Positions 1 to 13,600 of a DNA stretch of 64,000 nt are shown here, in pieces (positions within the stretch are counted from its first letter, which is position 1; every line of letters starts with the position of its first letter). Source of the DNA: Acanthococcus lagerstroemiae (Eukaryota > Arthropoda > Insecta > Hemiptera > Eriococcidae); NCBI GenBank assembly GCA_031841125.1, contig CM063110.1, positions 28,639,626-28,703,625 of the forward strand. The letters run 5' to 3'. The notes beneath the pieces are model-generated. The model did not search any database and was not told the DNA's origin. It saw nothing but the letters and a program-made list of their open reading frames with translations. Made by a program: the position numbers and the translations under genes.

Positions 1-1416
1 TCCCCCCGTTTACAAATAGCAATACTTATAAGTAGTTCATACTTGCTTGTAAATAAAAAAGGCTGTAATAATAATAATAATAATAATAATACTGATCCAG
101 AAGCCCACATCTTTTTCTCCAAAATCATTCCTTATGTGACAAATTAAATTTCTCTCTTTCGTTTCCACAATACATTCCCCTTTTCTTCTCATTTCGCCTA
201 GTCTCAGTTTTTGAGAACCAATTCGAGTTCAACTAGATTATCGTTATTCATGAGCGTTCGAACATCAAGACTGGCAATGATTTTTATTTCTTAATCTTTT
301 TATTTTTTATTTTTTGAGATAGTTTATATTTATTTACTTCTTACTATTTTTTAAAGGTTTGGATGGAGGGATAATGGCGTTTTCGACTTCTGTTAGTTTT
401 TCCGGATCTTTTAGGGTACGAACATCAAGCGTAGCTAAGGTTAAGAGGTTTAGTCGTATTCGCCCTTGCTGACCAGGCTTACCTGGGCGAGATAATAATG
501 ACAATTATACGAATAACAAAAATGGGGTTGTTTTGCTTAGACTCCTTATGTGGGTACACGAGTCGTTCAGAAAAAGTAGGCCAGGAATTGGCACTTTCCC
601 TTAACTCAAAAATGTCATCAGCTTTGTGACTATCACTTTGATAATTAAATGAACTGATGACGATATTATGAAACGGTGACACGTGTGCTTATCAGTGGTT
701 AATTATCATTATCAATTCGAGTACTCGGATGTTTCCCAGCTCCGCTGGGTTTTTACACCCTGCACTATCTCGAAAGAGCAGCTTCTTCAACTACTCTAGA
801 TGATCGGACGCAATCAAATTTTGCTAAAGACGATGGTCTAATTACTGTGTTGGCAACTCTGAGAAACATTCATGTGCACATGCAACCGAGTATATTCGGT
901 GCTCCAATCCATCTCGTCTGTGCCTACCGTAAGTCCAGAATACCGAGCTTAGAGTCTGCGATGATGACCCCCAGACCAGTGAAAACCGATGATACTAACA
1001 GGAAGGGGTAGTTGTCGAATTCCATGCCACAAAAATAAAATTGTGAATTAAACGGTGCACGTCTATTACATTGAGAACTTAAGGAGGTCATTTGATGCTG
1101 TCCCGTATCTAAAATGAGTGTAGTACGTCATTAGTCACTATTTTTGGCTTCGATTACTCCGCGAAGTCCCCACCATCGTGATCCGATTCCACGAAGGGAT
1201 TTGTGTGATATACCAACGGGGGAATATTTTAACGTTTCTTAACCGTATTTTTTCGACCGACGTCCTGTGATTAAGAACCGTGATAAAATTTTGTTTTGTG
1301 ATATGGCTCGTGGTTATAAAAATCGGAAAAGGCATTGAATCGTTAATTGTGTATACGTGTTTCTTTAAAACTGCAATTTTTCTCATTTTTTTTTTTAAGT
1401 TAGTTTTTCTCTTTAG
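1..1416. other. upstream sequence without a supported gene
   Basis: AT-rich non-coding sequence. It holds an (AAT)n microsatellite at about 67-92 and a short hairpin, CCCAGCTCCGCTGGG, near 735-749. Short open frames on the - strand (479-682, 1138-1386) have no recognisable product. The sls promoter may lie here or further upstream. Confidence 0.5.
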
Positions 1417-1538
1417 TTTGTCCGAATCGAAGATTTTTGTATAAGTGTTGTCGAGAAAGTTTTTTCAAGTGCGATAGCAGCGATCTCGCTGCGGATAATC
1501 GGTTTTCCGGTTGTTTTTCGTATCGACAAAGCGTGAAA
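1417..1538 (+). promoter_or_regulatory. sls: probable 5' UTR part of the first coding exon
   Basis: The bases before the start codon are open in the same frame from 1437, but the Kozak-like context gtgaaaATG at 1539 and the Gln-rich protein that follows favour 1539 as the start. A pyrimidine-rich tract ending in CTTTAG at 1411-1416 could be a splice acceptor. If so, the 5' UTR begins in a non-coding exon further upstream. No TATA box was identified, and the transcription start cannot be placed. Confidence 0.4.
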
Positions 1539-1644
1539 ATGCAACGTCAAAACCAACAACAGGTTACCAAGCAGACGGAGAGTTACAAGAGGGTGGAACA
1601 GCAGAGGGTCACCCGACAGTATTCGTCTTCGCAGTCGCAACAAC
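1539..1644 (+). CDS. sls: sls coding exon 1: Gln-rich N-terminus
   Basis: Encodes 35 residues beginning MQRQNQQQVTKQTESYKR and ending in a Ser/Gln run, low in complexity and with no Ig fold. The donor is CAAC|gtaagt, leaving phase 1, which fits the acceptor at 41063. The same composition continues in exon 2, which supports joining the two across 39 kb. Confidence 0.8.
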
Positions 1645-4600
1645 GTAAGTGCTCATTACATCCTCCCAATTTAGGTCATGTGATCGGGCATGCAATAGAT
1701 GCAGAGGGGGTCGATGTGGTTTATCCTAGTAGTAGAAAACATTTAGGGGTAGTTGTCCATACTCCGGAAAATTTCTAGCTAAGAATCGAAAGTTGTGAGC
1801 GTTCGTAGACAATTATTGGGATTAGATTCCTCCCAGCACTAGGAATACAGCAAATCNNNNNNNNNNNNNNNNNNNNNNNNNNNNNNNNNNNNNNNNNNNN
1901 NNNNNNNNNNNNNNNNNNNNNNNNNNNNNNNNNNNNNNNNNNNNNNNNNNNNNNNNNNNNNNNNNNNNNNNNNNNNNNNNNNNNNNNNNNNNNNNNNNNN
2001 NNNNNNNNNNNNNNNNNNNNNNNNNNNNNNNNNNNNNNNNNNNNNNNNNNNNNNNNNNNNNNNNNNNNNNNNNNNNNNNNNNNNNNNNNNNNNNNNNNNN
2101 NNNNNNNNNNNNNNNNNNNNNNNNNNNNNNNNNNNNNNNNNNNNNNNNNNNNNNNNNNNNNNNNNNNNNNNNNNNNNNNNNNNNNNNNNNNNNNNNNNNN
2201 NNNNNNNNNNNNNNNNNNNNNNNNNNNNNNNNNNNNNNNNNNNNNNNNNNNNNNNNNNNNNNNNNNNNNNNNNNNNNNNNNNNNNNNNNNNNNNNNNNNN
2301 NNNNNNNNNNNNNNNNNNNNNNNNNNNNNNNNNNNNNNNNNNNNNNNNNNNNNNNNAAATCTTTGTTGGTCTTCCTCCAATTTGATTGGGATTGCTCATG
2401 TAGCGGTGCTTGTCTTCCTCCAGTTTTATTGAGGTTGCTGTTGTGGCGCTTCCATTCAAGGTCTTCTAGTATCTGGAAAGAGTCATGTTGAAGTTGTTCT
2501 CATCGCAGATATTTGTACATACTTGTGAGATTCTGTTGAATGAATGATGCATATTTGAGATTTACTGGTTGCATGTTTTCCTGTCTTGACGGTGGTCCTC
2601 GAGGACGAATAGCATATTCAACTATATTCAACCCAGTAGGCATTCAATGTTCGTGATTCATGTATATTCTTTAAAGTTATTTATGGCCATTTCGATAGTT
2701 CGTTTCCCCACCACTGCAATTATGTGCTCCTTATCAAAAAGCGTATCGTGTTGAGTCAATATTTGCTGTGTTAATTCATAGTAAACCCCAATGTAGTGCC
2801 CTTGGTGGTAGTCTGATGGGTTTCAGATTGTCAGAATGAACGTTATTTCAGAGACTTTGTCAAACTATAGGTTCTGATGCATACGAGGAACAAATCTCGA
2901 GATTAAAAGACATTTTTGGCTTTATACCTAACCGAAACCTTCAAGATGTAAGTTTGGTATAATTTAAGAATTGTTGAAAGAGTGAAAATATTGTATGAAC
3001 TAGAATAAACCTTTTTCTAATTACTAGAATTGAAATAAAATCAAAGCGACTGATACCAAGGTTTTCTTAACTGGGGTAATTCAGATTGGCCTGGGCAGAA
3101 ACTTCAGTGAGGTCACAAAAGTTGGATTCATGCAGAAGGTTGAGGAAAATCTCACTTCTTTTAATCATTACTCGTAGTTGGCGCTTTCAACATATTTCCA
3201 CTTTATTTCCACGGGTACAGTGTTCGATAGACTGGTATTGAAAGAGAGCTTTCTACTTCAATATTTAAATTTTCCGGTTGTTTTCTTATAGAGTGAACTT
3301 CGCTCAAGGGAAGCGAAAGAGATCGTTATGAATTGTGTGGGAAGTGGATATTCAGTATACTTTTGTATTGGAGGAGAGCTTTCTACCTCAACATTTAAGT
3401 TGTCCTGTTATTTTCTTATAGAGTGAACGTGACACGACTTGGCATGAGGGAAGCGAGAGAAATTTTTATGAATTGTGTGGGAAGTGGACCCCACCTTAGC
3501 CACCTTGTACTGAAACCGTTTGATAGTTATTCCATTGTGTGTATGATTCTCCGTTGCTTAAGATGAACCCAATAAATGAAAAGCGATATTCAAACAGGGC
3601 GTAAGTTCTTGAAAAAACTAAATCCGTAACTTCGTTGAGAGATCACTTTGTAATAATGTGTATATTTTGTATTGCCATTTTAGACTGGCTTCGCTGAACT
3701 TCCGTCTTTGTAACCGTGGCGTGGGATTTAAAAATACGAGATCAATTCCCAGTTCCTGGCCACCTGAGTTGTGGAAATCTTTTTTGAAAAAGACTGGTGT
3801 TTTTTGGAGTACCACTCGTCAAGTATTATGTAGGTGTTCTTATTCGTCGGTTTATTGCAAAATGGTTCCTCTCGTGAAGATTTTTTGAATTTTGAGATAA
3901 TGGTATCGTTTGAAAGGTAATTTTAAGTTCCTCTTAGTGCAACACCGCTTTTCACTTCTGGATGAGTTTCAAAATGACCCCCCTCCTCCCTGGAAAAGGG
4001 TGCATTTTATACTACTCAAATGATTGACATGATGCTCTTATTGCTCTCCTGTAAAAATTTTCATTTTTCAACGAGGAACCTTTTTGCAATGCTGACGTAT
4101 TTCTTTCAGTCCAGTTGGTACCATAATAATGGGAGGTTTCACGACTTCTTATGTACATTTTGGTCAGTTGCTTGTCGGTGTTGCACTCACTTTGATCTCA
4201 TATTTTGTGGATATTTGTGACTTGCCTATTCGAAAAATTAATTTCTTTTTTTGGACATTCGACAGTGTACTTTACTTCCTGAGCTATTAGACTTCTATGG
4301 CATACACTTTGATGTTCAAAAAATACAATTACTATATTTATTCTTAATTTGGTCGGATCAAGTCGATAATTATTTATTAATCTTCTTATAAAACATTGAA
4401 GTATCAATTGCTCATGACTGTCCAGAGTCAAGATGCTTGCTTTCTTTCCGACCCTCTTCGAGTAGCGAGTTTACTTTTTCTATTTTCTTTAAACAGTGTC
4501 CTTTGGACTCAACGGTTTCTATGTGATGAACGATTCCCCCTTCATAATTTTATTTTTATTGTTAGGCTTATAAACTCAGTGCCTGATATCTGCAAATTAC

Positions 4601-7600
4601 ATTTGGTATCTATAAACGGGTGAATCCACGCTGCCACAGACTCGGCACTCAGATAGCCCATTTGGGCTTGAGCTTTGCTCAGTTCAGATCATTTTCTCCT
4701 ATTTTTGGCTATAGAGAACCATTTTGAGCCGGTCACCTCAGTCTCATCTGTCCATCGCGTCTCTGGCCTCCCCCGTTTGCGTTTTCTCTGAGGAGTCCAA
4801 AACGTTATATCCTTTTATTCCATTTTGATTTGGATACTCATTCAAGCGTATTTTGATAATACTCCCCCAAGATTTTGCCTTAGAATTGCCAAAAAATGTC
4901 CACCATTCGAACATGGTTCTTCTTTTTAACGTTTAAAATGATTCTAAGCATTTCGCTATGAGTCGTTTTTTTTGTGCTTGTTTTTTAGTACAGGCCCATG
5001 CCTGGGCTCCGTACGTTACAGCCAGGATAACTGTACTTTCGAAAATTTTGATTTAACTTTTCAATTTCATGTTACCTTTCAGTACCAGTTTTCGTGCCCA
5101 AAACGCACTCTGTGCAGTTGCTCTTTCGATTTTATCAGTTCGTTTTCAGTTTTGATCCAGATATTTATACTCGGAAACCACCTCGATCAATTTATTATTG
5201 ATTTTGATTTTGCCAAAGGGGATTATGTTGGTTAAAATTGTTGTTTTGGTAAAGTTGATGGAGAGCCCTACCTTCTCGCTCTTTCTCCTCAGGTCTTCAG
5301 TCATACCCCGCAGTTCTTCTGCATTTTTTGCGATAGTAACAATATCATCTGTGAATCGGAGGTTATTCAAATTTTTGGGTTTATTAAAATAGAGCCCTCT
5401 AATTTTCATTCCCCTTCCTTCCCAGTTAATTTTCCGAAAAACTTCCGCTAGCACTGCGTTAAACAGCTTGAGGAAAAGGGGTCTCTTTGTTTGACTCCTC
5501 TGCTGTTTATTTAATACTGTCAGTCGTTTTATGTAGGCTCATAGTTGCTCTACTGAGTTTGAGTAAAGATCAATTAAAATTTTGATAGTTTTTTGGGAAC
5601 CCCTTGTTTCGCCAAAGCTAACCGAATAGGGGAGACTGGGGTTAGTTCTCACAATTTTTCGATACTTCAAAATTTTGCAAAAACTATTGAACCGAAAAAC
5701 TTCAAATTAGGCTCAAATTGTAGCTATTTGTACAATTCTTGGCTACAAAATGGCGTGTAAAAAATTTCATACGGTTTGCCCCAAACATTTTTAAACGAAG
5801 CTACCGTAAACCGGGGTTACTTTGAAAGGTTTTCAAATAAATTTTATGGGCTTATTTTTTGGGGAGAGGGGGTTCGAAAATCAGTCTCTTGGCTGTAGAG
5901 AATACTGTGGGAGCTCTATAAGATGGTAGAAAAGAATCTTGGAAAGACTGATAGTTCGTAGTGTAGAAGCCTCCAAAGGGCCTTCAAAAGTTACCTAGAA
6001 TATGGGGCAACATTGAAAGGTCAGCCTTCCTGCACGGTTAGCTTTTTTTTTTTTTTTTTTTCGTAAGTCGACAGTGCAGTCATTGAACATACTATAGCCT
6101 GTACCAAAATTCAGCTTTCCTAGTCAATTAGAACACATCTTAGAGCAGAAATAGTGTTAAAAAGGGAAAAATCATGCAAAATTAGCATATATCGTCAAAG
6201 TTGTGCCTATTGAAATGAAGGTTAAAGACGTAATTGGAGTGGTACACGTGGAACAAATCATTTGAAAGTTCATTCTCCGAATGTAGACAGAATATTTTAC
6301 GATGCTTTCAATGTTACCCCATTTTGTAAAATGATACTATTGGGAGAACTAATGACAAAAATTATTTACATCTTTCTCGCATGTATTCTAGTGTTGTCCA
6401 CGTCGATCTATCGATATTCAAGATTGACCACAATTCATTCACTATTTCTGGCAACAAAGTTAAAATGACTGAAATTTTAAGCGAGTTTTGTACTCCATCT
6501 TTCGCTTTTGGTATCTTGATAACAATGGCACTGATCCACATTTCACTGCTGATTGACTGGGCATAGACTATTCAGCTACCTGTACCAAGCATTGAACCTT
6601 AGAAAAATAACCATTAGGGTGTGCTATAGTCGACTGTTTGCGTGACGTCTGAACTTTCAATATTACCCAGGGTTTTCAAAGTAACCCCGGTTTACGGTAC
6701 TTTTTTTGTGGCAACTTGCCCCATACCCGGGTAAGTTGTCATGCATGATGGGGTAAATTGTCTTGTGCTAAAAACGTGCTAGAAATGTGCAGAAACTATT
6801 GGACCCAAAAACTTCAAATTAGGCTCAAATAGTAGCTACAACCCTTGGCTACAAAATGGCGTATAAAGAAAAATTTTTATACGGTTGGCCCAAGCATATT
6901 TTTAAACGCGGCTACTTTTTTGTGACAACTTACCCCATACCCAGGTAAGTTGTCATACATGATGGGGTAAGTCTTGTGGTAAAACGTCCTAAAAAGGTGC
7001 TGAAATGTCTTACAAACGTATTTTCGTACCATTTTCCTAAAACATGTAACAAAATTCGCATTAATTGATAATTTTTGTAATGGACAACTTGCCGCGGATT
7101 GAAGGGGTTTAGATAGTACAATTTTTTTTTTTTTTGGGGGGGGGAGGATAAACGTAATTTTAGGTTCTAATACACCCAAAGATAGCGGAAGAAATTCTAT
7201 TTACCGCACAGTATTCAATTTTTGCCAGTACAAAATATTACACTCATGAGAGTGAACTTCTTGATTATACCACGTGACTTATTGCTAAATTTTGTCTTAT
7301 CAAAGTATCAAACCGCTACAAATCAGGTCGGTACTATAATCGCAAGGTCCATCAGGTGTGGATGAAGTGTTGGTACACTAAGGAGTAGCGTGACGTCATA
7401 TGGACATGTAGGCTGAGACAACTTATTCCGTGGATAACTTACCCCGGTCTCCCCTACTATCGTTGTAGATGAAATCTAACGATGTGTTAAAATCAACGAA
7501 CATTAATGCTATTTCGAATTGGTACTCCTTTGCTTTCTCCAGTATTTGGTTCAGGGTGTGTATATGATCAGTTGTACTAGAATTTTTTCGCAAACTGGCC

Positions 7601-10600
7601 TGTTCGACAAGTTGCTGTGCGTCGAGGATGTTGTAGACTTTATTTTTGATTATTTTCATAAATAGCTTGCAAATGTTGGATGAGAGACCGATAGGCCGAT
7701 AGTATGTCCGATCTATCTCCCTTTTTGTGTAATAAAATTATTTCATATGAGTACTACTGACTAGGTAACCGACCCGAGGAGAGAATGCAGTTAAATAGTG
7801 AGGCTAGTGGACACGCTAGGATACCCCCCCCAGCATTTTCAGAGCCTCGTTCTCTAAACCATCCGGACCTGGAGCCCGGTTGGGTTTCAGTTCCTTCGAT
7901 GCCCTTTCTACCTCTTTTACCTGTAGACTTAGAATATCGTCTGTATTGGTCAGATGGTTGCGCCAGTTAGTGTTAGTTGTAGTTCTAGTTTCCCTCTTCG
8001 AACCCTTCAAAAAAAACGCCTCACTCCAACCTATTTTAGATGCAACTGGAATTTATACTCAGAAAACAAGGGTACTGAAAGAAATGATGTAAACTTTTTT
8101 TTTCCACCACAGTTTCTTTAGTATTAATGGAAAAATTTTCTAGGAGTAAACAAAATGACCCGAAAACACAGTTCCCTGGCCCCTCTGGATTATAAGTCTC
8201 GTAGGTACTATCTGCAAAATGGAAGGTTAAAAATTATAAAAACTGGAAAAAATCATAATTTTTGTCGTAAAGTATATATTGCAGTTACCTGAATTTTCAA
8301 AAACTTTATTAAGTAGGAGTGAGGTCACGAAATACTTTTGAAGGGTATGAAAAGAGAATTTTCTACTGTGGAAAAAAAAAACGCTCTGGTGTTCAATTAT
8401 TATGGAAAGTTTGAAAAATATGAAATGATTTGTACGTATAGTTCCGAACCAAACTCGAATTTGTAAATACCCTGTTACTTTTGTTATTAATAAAAAATTC
8501 TACAAATACCAGTCTGTCTGTTGACTGTAGGTACTGAGAGAAAACGTCTCCAGTTATGCTGTAGATAATTCCTTCACTTAATTGGTATATAAATTAGAGT
8601 TGTAAATGTTGGCACGATTGCGTCTTATCAGTGGTTATGAATGGGTGATCTTGGAGATTTATCCGTAAGCGTGTAGCAAACTTCAGTTATCATTAAGTCG
8701 ATTAAAAGTTCATTTTCAAATAAAATTTGTCCTAAATTTAACTGCATCATCACTAGAAAATTGAATTATAATCAGTTCCACTGGTAGAAATTTCTGCTCG
8801 TTTGTTTCCCTCCTGAAGATAGCAGTGTTTCTGTTTGAAAAAATACACATAATCACCTTTTCATTTTCCCCCGCTAACACCCGCACAGGTGATTTTGCAG
8901 CGCACTCTAGTGCAGATCCCAATAGTTGGAGCAGACAAACATATTCTCCCGTTGTTAAGAAGAGTTGCCTGCTCACTCGATTGAAGGGGGCCACATATTG
9001 AGACACGCTGTACCAAATTACTTTTGACTGTGTTTAACTTAGTCACTGTGTGGCTGAGTGGTTAACGTGCCCAATTCGCAATTCTTGCGTCCCGGGTTTG
9101 AAACCCACCAACACCAGAAAGCTAGTGCTATTCGAATACACCCACACTAACATCCTTCCGGCGACGGGTACATTTTTTTTGTGTTTAACATCGATCTTGA
9201 ATCCATGCGACGTACTTACAGTTGAAATTACCCACGAAAGTTTTCGCTTTACCATCTTCATATATTTAACTTTGATATTTCATGTGGCAATTCGGCGTTT
9301 GACATTCACCATAAACGACGCTAGCGTAACATAGTCTGATAGAGGGGGAAATGTTGCAGTACGTTTGACATTTGACAGGCTGCATATTTGACGGACGAGT
9401 TTATTTATCTACCTACCAAATCATTATTTATTTTGGTCTAGACACTGATCTGTGGCGATGTAGCTTACCCTGCATTACCTGCTCATCTTTAAATAAGTAC
9501 TCACCGTCTTATCGTTATTCTCTGGTAACTCGCTGGTTACATAGTTCTCATTGTACCCTGGACACGTATGGAGCTTATGGCACGTGTTCCCCTTATCTAA
9601 CTTACCTAAGGGGCCTGGTTGGCCGAGTGGATAGCGCGCTGGTCTCAGAATCCGAAGGTCCCAGGTTCGAGCCCACGTAGCAACTCGCTACATTTCGACC
9701 TAGGCCGATTTTTCGGCAAGAAGAGAAGAGGATTAAGACAGCCCTAACATCCTCCCCGACGTATGTGAGGTAGGAGAGAGGCTGATACAGTAAGATAGTT
9801 CACAGAACGAGCCGAGCCTTATACAATGGAAAAACTAGTAATAAAGTTTTAACAAATGCAACAGTGGCGCTTGCGGCTTAAAATGTAAGTATGTGGATTA
9901 ACAAACAAGATACACGAGAACGAATTGTGTTTGCTTTCGACAGTGGCACTTGTGGTTTTAAATGTAAGTGTAAAAGAAACAGATAGGAAGATGGTTTTAC
10001 ATCGTGCTTACAGTCTCTGCAAAAATGACTAAGGAATTGATGAAAGGAGTTCATTTTGTGAGGTTTGTAATATTATTGTGTGTGATTCTTGCTGAAATTA
10101 GGGTCGGCGTGAACGAACTGACATTTGTAAACAAAATGAGTTATTAGTATCGTTGGAAAGAGCGTAAAAAGTAGAATTTTTCAGAATTGGGCCCCCGATT
10201 CGAAAATGTGTACTTACGTTGATCAAAGCTTATCAGTAAACGCTATGGCATATAGTTTCTACATGGCTCTTGAACTTAGAATCACGTTTTGCTGGTTGGT
10301 TTTTTTACGCTTAACAGCGTCTAAGTGCGATCGTACTTTTTGTTTGAAAACATCCATTTACATGGTGTTGTGTGAAACGGGCCTACGGGAATGACAGAAA
10401 ACAAGAATTTGAAACGCCGTTGTCATAGCAACGCGTAAACGCACCACCACATATGTATATCTGTGCTCACCTCTACAACCATCCTATCATAACATTCGTT
10501 TATCTCGAAAAACTGTTTTCGCACGAGAGACAGGTTTCATGATTCCAGGTCACATATAACCAAATTATAGTTTCAATACCTACCATAACTAGAGCTTTAA

Positions 10601-13600
10601 AAAAAATAAAAAACTAGGACTGGGTTTGGTTTCAGTATCACAATGAAGAAAGTAACATTTTCTTTCAGTATTTACAAAACTAAAAAAAAAAAAAAAAAAA
10701 AAAAAATTAAAATAAACAACCAAGTTTGTTTTTAGTAGGTACCACAATGGAAATAACATCGAACAAAAAGTAATAACAAATATCACTTTTCAAAAAATTT
10801 AGACTTATCACTAAAAAAAAGAACACACACACAATAATAATAATAATAATATAATAATAATAATAATAAATAATAAATAATGATAATAATAATAAAATAG
10901 AAATTATGATCAAATTTGGTTTTAGTACTATAATGAAAGTAACATCTGTTTCAGTTTTCGATATTTTTTCCAGAAGGAGAGAACAAAAACTATTTACAAA
11001 AAAAAAAAAAAATAATAATAATAAAACTTTTTAAACATTTAGGAATATCACTAAAATAGAAAAGTAACTTTCGTTTCATCAGTAACAGATATATTTGTAA
11101 TGAAAATAAAATTCCCAAGATAATTAGTTATTTAAAAAAAAAAACAAAAAAAAAAAAAAAAACTAGAAATTAAAATTCAAACTATGTAATGAAATAAAAG
11201 ATGGTTAGGGAAAAAAGTGAGTACGTATTTTTATTTTCAAGAGTTATGTTATCAATTAGGCAGATTTTTTCAGGCCCGTGCGCAGAAATTATACAAGGGG
11301 GGTTGACCATATATTTCATGTTAGTTAGGTTATAAAGGGCAGTGTCGCCATAAATCATTATATTATCTACATATCAACGAAGGTCAATGTGAGGAGTTTG
11401 AACCCCCAACCCTCTCCCCTTGCGAACGGGCCTGGATTTTTTAGTACAGTGAAGTTTATTATGGACATTATGATACTGGATGACAGGCAAATTGTGCCTC
11501 TCAACACAATCATACTCAGGGTTGTCAACTTTACATGATTTTAATTCTTTACGGCAAATAATGTAAAGAATTGTAAAGAATGTAAAGAATACAGTAATAC
11601 GCCGACTATCCGGACTAATTGGGACCAGAGGCTTTCCGGATAACCGAAACATGTGCTTATTTTATAGAGGAAAATACATTTTGTAGGAAAATAGCCCAAA
11701 AAATTAGCTCATTGGTTTCAGAATTTCCTGATTTATCCAGAAAACCTTAATAGACTGAATAAGCTAGACTAGAAAGAAATAAAAGAGAAGAGGTTTTGGT
11801 TTTGCCTAAAAATCGGGACTATGATTTTTTTTTTGTTTTTCTTTTCCGGCATTCTGGATGGTTGGCGTCCGGTTAATCGGCGTTTTACTGTAGTCAAAAA
11901 TTTGAATATTCAAAGAAATGAAGATGGTAGGTAAATAAGATAATCATCAGATCTCAGATCGTTTAGGAAAATAAGTTTCTCAAATAAGTTGCATAAAGTA
12001 TTGAAGTACTGTATTAAAATGAGTAAAGCAGGTCGAAAAACTTCTATTTATGCTGAATTGAACTTTGCCCCAATAAGTGTAAATGAAGGGAGTAAAACAA
12101 AGTGGATGGCGGAATGTAATATATGTTGCCGAACTTTTGGAAATGTGGCCTCACAACGATTAAAGAGTAACAAATCTACAAAAATATCAGTATCACTTTC
12201 TAGAGCATCACCAAAGAGAAACCGAATTTTCAAATTTTCAATTCAGTTTCTGTTTCAAAAAACTACTGTTTGTACTTTGTATATCACACATTAAGAATGA
12301 AAGATACATATCGATGCGATACTTTTTAAGTATATGAATGCAGTTCAAAGTTTTTTGTTTTTTTTAATTTTATGCCTGCTGTTCTTAAAAATAAATTTAA
12401 TAATTTTTTACAACAAATAATACTTAATGGGGGGGGGGGGATGTATGATATGAGTGTGAATTATCCAATACTAATTTTTCATGTTCATTATATGTTAACT
12501 TGATACAAATTATAAAGAATAAGAAAAGATATATTTGAGGCGTTATTTTTTCTACTGTATGTTTCTTTTTTACCTACACATACCCAAAAATGATTATAAC
12601 AGTCATACATTATAATTAAAAAATTAATTCTTTACTATCTTTACATTCTTTACACGAGTACTTTACATAAATCTTTACACATGTAAAGAATGTAACTTTA
12701 CCAACTAAAAATTTACATTGACAACCCTCATCATACTCTACTGCGCGGCACTAATTCGCCGGTATGCTATTTTATGGCTTGACTTATAGTCTTGAATTGA
12801 CGGTGAATGTATGGGCTTTCCAACGATACTAAATGTTTGGAAAGATAATGAAAATCGATGATGTTATGACGAAAATTTTGAAATGCCTCTCCCCTAATGC
12901 TCGAAAGGGCGGATTCCAGGGTTCGGGTTGAAAGTAAAATTAGAAAAGAGTATCTGACTTACCTAAATTTTAATGGGGTACTCTATATTTTAGGTATCGA
13001 TTGATGAACGTAAAGTGATGTCGAAATGGGGGAGGGGGTGTTATAGAAATTTGTTGATCCCCTTGAATAGAATTGAAAACTTGTTCAGCAAGTGGATGAA
13101 AAGGTGCTTTGAGAGATTTCAGAGACAAAATTCACGAGATTCTTAGAGATTTACAAGATTTTTTAAGGTTTTTTGTCTACTGCCCCCACTTTTGATGTAG
13201 ATGCGTGTCCAAAAACCGAACATTTGCACCCGCGATTCTCTTTCCCCTTTCGCCTTTTGATACCGTTACACTTTATTTTCGCGTAGTGGTACCCGCTGAC
13301 TGTGCATGGTACGAATATTCGCGCAACTTCTGTCTCCGTTATCAGCTGGTGGTTACGAGACACCGCATCCGAGCAAGAAGTCCACCAAGTTGTCTTACCA
13401 TATAAAGTCGTACCACCGTTTGAGACGAATATTCTGTACTAGTGTTCAATTTTGCACTCGGTATCGGTGACGTGCGTGCTTTTTTTCTCTTTACGTTCAG
13501 CATAGAAAATGCGTTCGCGATTTAATCAATCGTGAGCTTCATGTTTGCCAACAATATTGAAGATGTTCATACACGTTTGTTCTTCGGTCTTACCGGCAAT

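Larger units (their letters stand above)
4630..8005 (-). mobile_element. RTE-like non-LTR retrotransposon, 5'-truncated and interrupted
   Basis: Reading the - strand from 8005 down, reverse-transcriptase landmarks appear in the right order. They are NRAPGPDGLENEAL (about 7850), SLFNCILSSGRLPSQ and LLHKKGD (about 7810-7700), SNICKLFMKIIKNKV, then after an insertion RGVKQRDP (about 5490), RFTDDIV (about 5350, the catalytic box with Thr in place of Ala), NFTKT, EYKYL, AVTYGAQAW (about 5010) and GRPETRWTD (about 4770). Stops and frameshifts break it into fragments, so it is dead. The 5' end, including any endonuclease, is missing. RTE rather than another LINE clade is judged from the motif style and should be tested by phylogeny. 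Confidence 0.85.
11517..12729 (+). mobile_element. hAT-type transposon remnant with 8-bp target duplication
   Basis: The left end is CAGGGTTGTCAACTTTAC and the right end TTGACAACCCTC, with ATCATACT duplicated exactly at 11509-11516 and 12730-12737. CAGGG-type termini and an 8-bp duplication are hallmarks of hAT. The 1213-bp body keeps a possible BED zinc-finger piece at 12018-12180 and a nested pogo-like MITE at 11592-11890, and lacks the rest of a transposase. Confidence 0.9.

Noticed and set aside
1437..1778. 113-codon open frame including the first exon
   Set aside because: Only the part from the ATG at 1539 to the donor at 1644 is supported. The upstream codons are 5' UTR and the downstream ones are intron read-through.
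6877..7179. 100-codon - strand frame in the TIR element
   Set aside because: It overlaps the internal duplication of a non-coding element and the end of the nested insert, and has no recognisable motif.
9611..9683. Functional tRNA gene
   Set aside because: A and B boxes are present, but arm pairing is imperfect, and dispersed copies share a non-tRNA body, so it is a SINE head.
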